A stretch of 10,377 bases of DNA, from NCBI GenBank assembly GCA_022601215.1, contig JAHZIZ010000124.1, forward strand, positions 1 to 10,377, given 5' to 3'. Both the position numbers and the translations under genes were made by a program. Under the pieces are notes generated by a model, which was given only the letters and a program-made list of their open reading frames with translations, was not told the origin of the DNA and made no database searches. This stretch comes from Bacteroidota bacterium (lineage in GTDB: Bacteria; Bacteroidota; Bacteroidia; Flavobacteriales; Flavobacteriaceae). Positions 1 to 6,161 of this stretch are shown here, in pieces. Position 1 is the first letter of the stretch, and every line of letters begins with the position of its first letter.

Positions 1-1
1 A

Positions 2-835
2 ACTATAGATGCCATTAATAATAAAACAGTACCTAAAGGGGATGTTTTCGCAATGAGTAAGGCAGCTGGGCTTCTAGGTGTTAAAAAAACATCAGACCTA
101 CTTCCAGACTGTCATCCACTGCCTATTGAGTATACAGGGATAGAGTATACGGTTGATGGTCTAGAGATTAAGGTGCTGATTACGGTTAAAACTATCTACA
201 AAACTGGGGTAGAAGTAGAAGCAATGCATGGCGCGAGTTTGGTGGCGTTAAATATGTATGACATGTTGAAACCAATAGATAAAGGCATAGAAATTCACCA
301 TATTAAGTTACTTGATAAAAAAGGTGGAAAATCGAGTTATCAGGACAAGTTTAAACGCAATGTGAAGGCTGCTGTGATTGTCTGTTCAGATTCTATTTCG
401 GAAGGAAAGAAAGAAGATAAAGCGGGGAAAGCAATCATTGAAAAATTGGAACAGTGTGACGTATCTATACACGATTATATTGTTATTCCGGATGAACAAG
501 ACATAATTCAGAAGAAGGCCAAAGACTATCAATCTCAAGGTGTAGATTTGATTATTTATACTGGTGGAACGGGCTTGTCTCAGCGCGATGTTACACCAGA
601 AGCTTTGAAACCATTGTTAGATCGCACAATACCGGGAATAGAAGAAACCATTCGCAAGTATGGACAAGATCGTATGCCTTATGCCATGCTTTCGCGAAGT
701 GTGGCAGGCACTATAAAGAACAGTTTGATCTTAGCATTACCTGGATCAACCAATGGTGCGCGTGAATCCATGGACGCAATTTTTCCATCAATTTTACACG
801 TTTTTAGGATTCTAAAAGGGGCAAGACACGACTAA
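2..835 (+). CDS. moaCB: Bifunctional molybdenum cofactor protein MoaC/MoaB, 5' end cut by window edge
   Basis: This is a fusion of cyclic pyranopterin monophosphate synthase accessory protein MoaC and a MoaB/MogA molybdopterin adenylyltransferase-type domain, both in cytoplasmic Moco synthesis. The frame is open to base 2, and the codons before the first ATG (53) read TIDAINNKTVPKGDVFA, a conserved MoaC segment. The Lys codon at 35-37 matches catalytic Lys51 of E. coli MoaC, so 53 is not the start; perhaps 25-30 residues lie upstream of the window. Counting from the Met at 53, the MoaC part runs to about residue 95, with DCHPL (His21, equivalent to E. coli His77) and YDMLK (Asp70 and Lys73, equivalent to Asp128 and Lys131). 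The MoaB part (about 105-260) has IPDEQD (Asp147) and TGGTGLSQRDVTPEA (Asp179), matching E. coli MogA Asp49 and Asp82, plus SRSVAGT and LALPGSTNGARE. It ends 2 bases before moaA. The fusion is known in Bacteroidetes. The identification is secure; only the start is missing. Confidence 0.95.
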   Translation, partial: TIDAINNKTVPKGDVFAMSKAAGLLGVKKTSDLLPDCHPLPIEYTGIEYTVDGLEIKVLITVKTIYKTGVEVEAMHGASLVALNMYDMLKPIDKGIEIHHIKLLDKKGGKSSYQDKFKRNVKAAVIVCSDSISEGKKEDKAGKAIIEKLEQCDVSIHDYIVIPDEQDIIQKKAKDYQSQGVDLIIYTGGTGLSQRDVTPEALKPLLDRTIPGIEETIRKYGQDRMPYAMLSRSVAGTIKNSLILALPGSTNGARESMDAIFPSILHVFRILKGARHD

Positions 836-837
836 AT

Positions 838-1845
838 ATGAGTAGAAAAAAGCCCATACTAACAGATTCCTTTGGCAGAGAACATAGCTATCTGCGAATA
901 TCTCTAACAGAGCGGTGTAATTTGCGTTGCACTTATTGTATGCCAGCCGATGGTATTACGCTTTCTCCGAAATCCCATATTATGACGTATGAGGAGATTT
1001 ATTCAATTGCCAAAGAATTTGTGGCGAATGGTGTTACCAAAATACGACTTACGGGTGGTGAACCGTTGGTTAGAAAAGATGTTTCATTAATTATGGAGAA
1101 GTTGGCATCACTTCCTGTAGAACTAGCCATCACCACAAATGGTGTGATTGTTGATCGGTTTATTGCTCAGTTTAAAAAATGTGGTATTCAGAAAATAAAT
1201 GTAAGTCTAGACTCATTGAGTTCCGCCAAAAATGCCTCCATAACGCGACGGGATTACTTTACGAAAGTGTACAATAATATCCAATTGCTGTTGAAAGAAG
1301 GCTTTGAGGTAAAGGTGAATTGTGTTTTAATGAAAGGCTTTAATGAGAACGAAATTATTGACTTTATAGAATTAACTAAATATCAATCTTTACAGATAAG
1401 ATTTATTGAATTCATGCCTTTCGATGGTAACAAATGGAATATGGACAAGTTGGTTTCTCTTGAAGATATTTTGAAAGAAGTGTATCGCCATTACGATGTT
1501 AAAGACTTTCTTAGGTTAGACGATATGCCGAACGATACAGCAAAAAATTATCAAATACGAGACTATAAAGGCAGATTTGCAGTGATTAGTTCGGTTTCAA
1601 ATCCTTTTTGCGATAGTTGTAATAGAATTCGACTTACCGCAAATGGGCAACTTAAGAACTGCCTATTTTCTACGTCAGAATCTGATCTGCTCACTCCTCT
1701 TAGAAATGGAGAAGCCATCACTCCAATAATTGAAAAGATGGTTGCTTCTAAAAAGAAAGTGCGAAATGGAATGAATACTATTGAAGAGTTTACAAACACA
1801 AATATTCACAGTAAAAATCGCAGTATGATTGCAATTGGTGGATAA
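838..1845 (+). CDS. moaA: GTP 3',8-cyclase MoaA (radical SAM)
   Basis: MoaA is the radical SAM enzyme that converts GTP to 3',8-cyclo-7,8-dihydro-GTP; MoaC then makes cPMP from it in the first stage of Moco synthesis. The 335-residue length is normal for the family. The N-terminal radical SAM motif is CNLRCTYC (Cys27, Cys31, Cys34), followed by the SAM-binding LTGGEP (71-76). The second, GTP-binding [4Fe-4S] cluster is ligated by Cys258, Cys261 and Cys275 (CX2CX13C, in NPFCDSCNRIRLTANGQLKN). The protein ends in the conserved Gly-Gly tail (IAIGG) needed for activity in characterised MoaA proteins. The ATG at 838 lies 2 bases after the moaCB stop. A purine-rich AAAAGGGGCAAG inside the end of moaCB could act as a ribosome binding site, so the two are probably translationally coupled. 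The start is supported by the usual short N-terminus before the SLTERCN motif. Confidence 0.97.
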   Translation: MSRKKPILTDSFGREHSYLRISLTERCNLRCTYCMPADGITLSPKSHIMTYEEIYSIAKEFVANGVTKIRLTGGEPLVRKDVSLIMEKLASLPVELAITTNGVIVDRFIAQFKKCGIQKINVSLDSLSSAKNASITRRDYFTKVYNNIQLLLKEGFEVKVNCVLMKGFNENEIIDFIELTKYQSLQIRFIEFMPFDGNKWNMDKLVSLEDILKEVYRHYDVKDFLRLDDMPNDTAKNYQIRDYKGRFAVISSVSNPFCDSCNRIRLTANGQLKNCLFSTSESDLLTPLRNGEAITPIIEKMVASKKKVRNGMNTIEEFTNTNIHSKNRSMIAIGG

Positions 1846-1900
1846 ATAACAAATATCTCAAGAATAAATCTTAATTTAATTCCTTTAAAACCAAGCCAAA

Positions 1901-3568
1901 ATGACCGATTTAGATATTGCAAACACCGTAACATTAAAGCACATTAGCGAAATTGCGGAAACATTAAAGTTAGATGTAAACACCATCGAGATGTATGGTA
2001 AATACAAAGCAAAGTTGCCTCATAGTTTGATTGACTTAGAGGCAGTACAACAGAGTAATTTGATTTTAGTAACGGCAATTTCTCCAACACCAGCTGGAGA
2101 AGGAAAGACTACAATGTCAATTGGTTTGTCTGAAGGACTTAACCAGTTAGGAAAACAAACTACGGTGGTCTTAAGAGAACCTTCATTAGGACCTGTGTTT
2201 GGGATAAAAGGTGGGGCGACAGGTGGTGGCTATTCTCAAGTATTACCTATGGAAGATATTAATTTGCATTTTACAGGTGATTTTTCGGCCATTGAAAAAG
2301 CACATAATTTATTGGCAGCGGTTATTGACAACAACTTACAAAGTAAGACTAATACGCTTGGGATTGACGCGCGAACTGTAGCTTGGAAACGGGTAATGGA
2401 TATGAACGATCGTTCACTAAGAAATATTGTGGTAGGATTGGGAGGTACAACTTCAGGAATTCCTAGAGAAACGGGTTTTGATATTACAGCAGCTTCGGAG
2501 ATCATGGCGATTCTATGCTTAGCAGATGATATGGAAGATCTCAAGCAGCGTCTAGGGAATATTTTTATTGGATATACCATCGGGAAAGAGCCAATCTATG
2601 CAAAAGATTTGAAGGTACAGGGCGCGATGGCTGCACTTCTAAAAGACGCTATTAAGCCTAATTTAGTGCAAACTATTGAAGGAAATCCAGCCATAATACA
2701 TGGAGGTCCATTTGCTAATATCGCCCAAGGAACAAATTCTGTTATAGCAACTCGTATGGGAATGTCTCTATCCGATTATACGGTTACGGAAGCTGGATTT
2801 GGAGCGGACCTAGGCGCAGAAAAATTCTTAGATATTAAATGTCAAAGTGCAGGGATATCTCCAAAGGCTGTCGTACTAACAGCAACCATAAGAGCCTTGA
2901 AATATCATGGTGGAGCCGATCTGAAAAATTTGAAAGAAGAAAACATTGAAGCCGTAAGGAATGGGCTCCCAAATCTTCAAAAACATTTAGAAAACATCCA
3001 ACAGTTTGGAATCACTCCTGTAATAGCTATTAATAAATTCATATCAGACACTGAAGGTGAAGTTGCGGTAATTAGAGATTTTGCAGAACAAAATAATATT
3101 CGTGTATCGCTAGTAGAAGTATGGGAAAAAGGAGGGAAGGGAGCCTTGGAATTGGCGCAACATGTCGTTGATGTTATTGCTTCTGGTAGCAGTACATTCA
3201 ACCCCATGTACACTTGGGATATGGATGTAATGGAAAAGATTGAGGCAGTAGCCACAAAAATTTATGGTGCAAGCCGAGTAGAATACACTGCTAAAGCAAA
3301 GAAAAACCTAAAAACAATCAAGGATCTTAAATTGGAGAAGTTACCCGTATGTATAGCTAAAACACAAAAGTCCTTATCTGATAATGCTAAACTTCTTGGT
3401 AGACCTAAAGACTTCACGATAACGGTAAGAGAAATTGAGATTGCGGCCGGTGCTGGGTTTTTAGTGCCCATTACAGGTGACATGATGCGCATGCCTGGTT
3501 TACCAGCACATCCAGCATCCGAAAGAATAAATATCGATAACGATGGAAACATATCCGGATTATTTTAG
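1901..3568 (+). CDS. fhs: Formate--tetrahydrofolate ligase
   Basis: This is 10-formyltetrahydrofolate synthetase: formate + ATP + THF gives 10-formyl-THF + ADP + Pi. It is cytoplasmic and feeds formate into purine, formyl-Met-tRNA and serine/glycine C1 metabolism; it can run backwards to release formate and ATP. The 555 residues are full length. Visible signatures are the P-loop-like PTPAGEGKTT (62-71), the first family signature GIKGGATGGGYSQV (101-114; the common form has Ala-Ala where this has Ala-Thr), PMEDINLHFTGD (116-127), HGGPFANIAQGTNS (267-280), VTEAGFGADLGAEKF (295-309), the second signature LTATIRALKYHGG (326-338), and the C-terminal GAGFLVPITGDMMRMPGLP. A 55-base gap separates it from moaA and I see no convincing promoter there, so it probably belongs to the same transcript. 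Its position between Moco genes and fdhD ties it to formate metabolism. It could be the cell's only copy or a second one; the window cannot tell. Confidence 0.97.
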   Translation: MTDLDIANTVTLKHISEIAETLKLDVNTIEMYGKYKAKLPHSLIDLEAVQQSNLILVTAISPTPAGEGKTTMSIGLSEGLNQLGKQTTVVLREPSLGPVFGIKGGATGGGYSQVLPMEDINLHFTGDFSAIEKAHNLLAAVIDNNLQSKTNTLGIDARTVAWKRVMDMNDRSLRNIVVGLGGTTSGIPRETGFDITAASEIMAILCLADDMEDLKQRLGNIFIGYTIGKEPIYAKDLKVQGAMAALLKDAIKPNLVQTIEGNPAIIHGGPFANIAQGTNSVIATRMGMSLSDYTVTEAGFGADLGAEKFLDIKCQSAGISPKAVVLTATIRALKYHGGADLKNLKEENIEAVRNGLPNLQKHLENIQQFGITPVIAINKFISDTEGEVAVIRDFAEQNNIRVSLVEVWEKGGKGALELAQHVVDVIASGSSTFNPMYTWDMDVMEKIEAVATKIYGASRVEYTAKAKKNLKTIKDLKLEKLPVCIAKTQKSLSDNAKLLGRPKDFTITVREIEIAAGAGFLVPITGDMMRMPGLPAHPASERINIDNDGNISGLF

Positions 3569-3624
3569 TCTGCGCATTTGGTAACATTGGGCGTGTGCAT
3601 TCGATTTTAACGTAAAGCATTTTA

Positions 3625-3650
3625 TAAAGTCTGACATCTTTATTATTTTG
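3625..3650 (+). promoter_or_regulatory. Weak candidate Bacteroidetes-type promoter upstream of fdhD
   Basis: In the ~100-base gap between fhs and fdhD, TTATTTTG (3643-3650) differs at one position from the Bacteroidetes -7 consensus TAnnTTTG. A TTTA (3621-3624) sits 18 bases upstream, where a -33 TTTG would be expected. Transcription would begin about 12 bases before the ATG at 3669. The matches are imperfect in AT-rich DNA, so this is only a candidate. If real, fdhD and the two dehydrogenase genes could be expressed apart from moaCB-moaA-fhs. Confidence 0.22.
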
Positions 3651-3668
3651 CTAAGAATACCTATCAAC

Positions 3669-4484
3669 ATGGCTGTAAGGCACTACAATGGTAAAAAGTA
3701 TCTAGCAAACTCTGAGGAACTTACTTCAGATGCTCTTACTGTGGAAGAAGCCCTACAAATTCAGATTAATGGAGTTCCTTTTACGGTAACAATGAGGACG
3801 CCGGGTGAGGACGAATGTTTAGTACGTGGGTTATTACATTCTGAAGATATTATTACAAATAAGCCTAATCTTCCAACGGTAGTGTTTAACAAGGAGGATA
3901 GTGAAACGGTAATTACTACTGTTAATGTGGCTATTCCAGAGAAACAGTTAGGGAAAGGTTATCTCAATAGTCGGAGTTTATTATCAGTTTCTTCATGCGG
4001 CATCTGTGGAAAAACAGATTTAGATACACTAGATAAGAGTAAGAAGATTGAAGAGGAGATGCTTATTGAGAGTATACTTCTTCAGGGGCTATTTGAAAAA
4101 ATGAATACGTTTCAGTTCGATTTCAATGAATCTGGAGGGACGCATGCCGCTGCTGCATTTTCAATAGATGGTACTTTATTAGCTGCCATGGAAGACATCG
4201 GTCGGCATAATGCCGTAGACAAGGTCGTGGGAAAATTAATCATGACCCGTCGGTTAAAGGAAGCGAAAATAGTAACGGTTAGTGGACGGATTTCTTACGA
4301 AATTATTATCAAATGTTTCAGAGCCCAAATACCAATATTAGCTGCCGTATCGGCTCCTTCTTCATTGGCAGTAGATTATGCAAAAGAATTAGGGATCACC
4401 TTATTTGCTTTCTGTCGGGATGATAGAGCTACATGCTATTCGCACGCTCATAGAATAAAGAATCATAAAATACACCAGTATTAA
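3669..4484 (+). CDS. fdhD: Formate dehydrogenase accessory sulfurtransferase FdhD
   Basis: FdhD carries sulfur from a cysteine desulfurase (IscS-type) to the Mo-bisPGD cofactor before it is inserted into formate dehydrogenase, a step needed for FDH activity. The ATG at 3669 gives 271 residues. An in-frame TTG at 3648 would add seven residues (MLRIPIN), but it overlaps a promoter-like box and adds nothing conserved, so ATG is preferred. Visible family features are VEEALQIQINGVPFTVTMRTPG (in about 25-46, the conserved EEALxIxINxxxxxxxMRTPG core), LVRGLLHSED (51-60), the sulfur-relay CGIC (Cys110, Cys113), GGTHAAAAF (156-164), EDIGRHNAVDKV (175-186), SGRISYEI (205-212) and AVSAPSSLAVDYA (226-238). 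It ends 12 bases before the diaphorase subunit. Adjacency to the FDH genes identifies its client. Confidence 0.96.
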   Translation: MAVRHYNGKKYLANSEELTSDALTVEEALQIQINGVPFTVTMRTPGEDECLVRGLLHSEDIITNKPNLPTVVFNKEDSETVITTVNVAIPEKQLGKGYLNSRSLLSVSSCGICGKTDLDTLDKSKKIEEEMLIESILLQGLFEKMNTFQFDFNESGGTHAAAAFSIDGTLLAAMEDIGRHNAVDKVVGKLIMTRRLKEAKIVTVSGRISYEIIIKCFRAQIPILAAVSAPSSLAVDYAKELGITLFAFCRDDRATCYSHAHRIKNHKIHQY

Positions 4485-4496
4485 CAACAAAAATTT

Positions 4497-6161
4497 ATGT
4501 CGGATAACTTAAGCGAATTATTAGGAAGAAAAGGGTTAACAGATAATCTTTTTGATACCCTTGGACGCGTAGCAAAACCACACGGCACTCCTTCAGATGA
4601 AGAATTAGCTGCCTTGGCTGATGAATTTCTAATAGGGAAGGCGAATACCTTTGGAACCGCTAGTTTTTATGATTTCCTAAAACCAGAAAACAAGGGTAAG
4701 AAAGTCTATGTGTGTAATGGAACTGCCTGTTTATGTGCTGGCAAACAAGAAGACGTTAAGCAGAGGCTGGAACATCATTTTTCAGCAGATAGTATAGGTC
4801 ATATGACGTGCTTAGGTAGGTGCCATGAAAATAGTGCTTTCCATTATAAAGGGAAAAATTATTCAGGCAAAGCTATCGAACAATTAGACGATATTATTTC
4901 CGAAAAGCCAGCACTTAATGACGATCAATATGTCATAAAGAGTCATGGAGATCCCATCTTAACAGCTCCCTTTTCGGACATAGCTACATACTATGAACCT
5001 TTCAAAAAAGCGTTGCAAAGAGATACTTTGGAAGTGCTAGAAGAAATAAAACTTTCTAATGTTCGAGGACGTGGTGGCGCTGGATTTCCAATGGGATTAA
5101 AACTTGAGTTTTGCCGAAAAGAGGATAACTCGACTAAATTTATAATTTGTAATGCAGATGAAGGAGATCCAGGGGCATACTCAGACAGATATCTGTTAGA
5201 AAAGCAACCACACTCTGTGTTGTTTGGCATGCTAATTTCTGGCTACGTAACACATGCCAGCTATGGCATTTTATATATCCGAGCGGAATATCCGGAAGCG
5301 GTTGATGTAGTTCATAAGGCGATTGAAGAATTAAAGGTAGAAGGTCTAATGGGGACCAATATTTTAGGAAGTGGGTTCGATTTTGAATTTAAAATTATTC
5401 AAGCACAAGGTTCTTACATTTGTGGGGAAGAAACTGCACTTATAAATTCAATAGAAGGCCAACGACCAGAAGTACGGGTACGTCCTCCTTATCCAGCGCA
5501 GAAAGGGTTGTTCAATAAACCGACGGTTGTTAATAATGTAGAAACCTTGGCGGCTCTTCATTATATCGTGAAGCATGGAGGAGGGGCTTGGAAGCAGCTG
5601 GGTACGGAACGTTCATCTGGTACTAAACTAGTATCATTGGATAGTTTTTTCAACAATCCCGGGATGTATGAAGTTGAAATGGGGACATCCATGGAGGTGG
5701 TCATATATGAATTAGGTGGTGGTTTTAAAACGAAGGTAAAAGCATTACAAATTGGAGGGCCGTTAGGTGGCTTAGTACCAATAACGAAGATTCCCGACTT
5801 AACTTTGGATTTTGAATCGTTTGCTGAGAATGGATTTTTATTAGGACATGCCTCCATTATATCCATACCTGAAGACTTTCCTATGATTGACTTCTTGGAA
5901 CATTTATTTGATTTCGCCGCTTATGAAAGTTGCGGAAAATGTTTTCCTTGTAGACTAGGAACAAAGCGCGGTCATGAATTACTAAGCAAAGCCAAAACAA
6001 CAGATTATAAGATTGATAAAACCTTGTTTAGTGATCTTTTGCGTACCTTAACGGAAGGTTCCTTGTGTGCTCATGGTGGTGGGATACCATTACCGGTGAA
6101 AAATGCACTCAATTATTTTAAAGACGAATTACAACCTTATTTCAACGACGAACAATCATGA
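4497..6161 (+). CDS. NAD-linked formate dehydrogenase diaphorase subunit (NuoE-NuoF fusion)
   Basis: This 554-residue cytoplasmic protein fuses two complex-I-like modules and should pass electrons from the formate dehydrogenase catalytic subunit to NAD(P)+. Residues ~1-135 are a NuoE-type thioredoxin-like domain with a short N-terminal helical part (FGTASFYDF at 52-60) and the [2Fe-2S] ligands Cys73, Cys78, Cys105 and Cys109. Residues ~155-550 are NuoF: the FMN/NADH-binding RGRGGAGFPMGLK (190-202), ICNADEGDPGAYSDR (217-231), YICGEETALINSIEG (307-321), RPPYPAQKGL (329-338), and the [4Fe-4S] ligands ESCGKCFPC (Cys479, Cys482, Cys485) with Cys524 in GSLCAHGGG. All cluster cysteines are present, so both modules look active. 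The start context is A-rich (caacaaaaattt) with no Shine-Dalgarno, as is usual in Bacteroidetes. Its stop overlaps the next ATG by 4 bases (ATGA), implying coupled, near-equal synthesis. Similar fusions occur in hydrogenases, but the neighbours fix the role here. Confidence 0.93.
   Translation: MSDNLSELLGRKGLTDNLFDTLGRVAKPHGTPSDEELAALADEFLIGKANTFGTASFYDFLKPENKGKKVYVCNGTACLCAGKQEDVKQRLEHHFSADSIGHMTCLGRCHENSAFHYKGKNYSGKAIEQLDDIISEKPALNDDQYVIKSHGDPILTAPFSDIATYYEPFKKALQRDTLEVLEEIKLSNVRGRGGAGFPMGLKLEFCRKEDNSTKFIICNADEGDPGAYSDRYLLEKQPHSVLFGMLISGYVTHASYGILYIRAEYPEAVDVVHKAIEELKVEGLMGTNILGSGFDFEFKIIQAQGSYICGEETALINSIEGQRPEVRVRPPYPAQKGLFNKPTVVNNVETLAALHYIVKHGGGAWKQLGTERSSGTKLVSLDSFFNNPGMYEVEMGTSMEVVIYELGGGFKTKVKALQIGGPLGGLVPITKIPDLTLDFESFAENGFLLGHASIISIPEDFPMIDFLEHLFDFAAYESCGKCFPCRLGTKRGHELLSKAKTTDYKIDKTLFSDLLRTLTEGSLCAHGGGIPLPVKNALNYFKDELQPYFNDEQS

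Noticed and set aside
53..55. ATG as the start of moaCB
   Set aside because: Conserved MoaC sequence with the catalytic lysine lies in frame upstream, so the gene begins outside the window.
1846..1900. Promoter or terminator between moaA and fhs
   Set aside because: The 55-base gap is AT-rich but has no TAnnTTTG-like box and no hairpin with a T-tract that I can see.
2236..2580. Antisense open frame of 114 codons inside fhs, and similar ones at 1563-1799, 2977-3255, 3262-3552, 4991-5230, 5561-5866 and 7228-7449
   Set aside because: All lie opposite strongly conserved enzyme genes, show no recognisable domain, and have compositions expected of antisense shadows.
3569..3605. Possible hairpin after fhs (GCGCA pairing with TGTGC)
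   Set aside because: The stem is only 5 bp with a G-T pair, the loop is large, and no T-tract follows, so it is not a credible terminator.
3648..3650. TTG as the fdhD start
   Set aside because: It adds seven unconserved residues and falls within a promoter-like box; ATG at 3669 matches the family's usual N-terminus.
4497..6161. Hydrogenase diaphorase (HoxF/HndC-like) or complex I NuoEF as the identity of the fusion protein
   Set aside because: No hydrogenase or other nuo genes are present, and the gene overlaps the FDH catalytic subunit gene by 4 bases with fdhD directly upstream.
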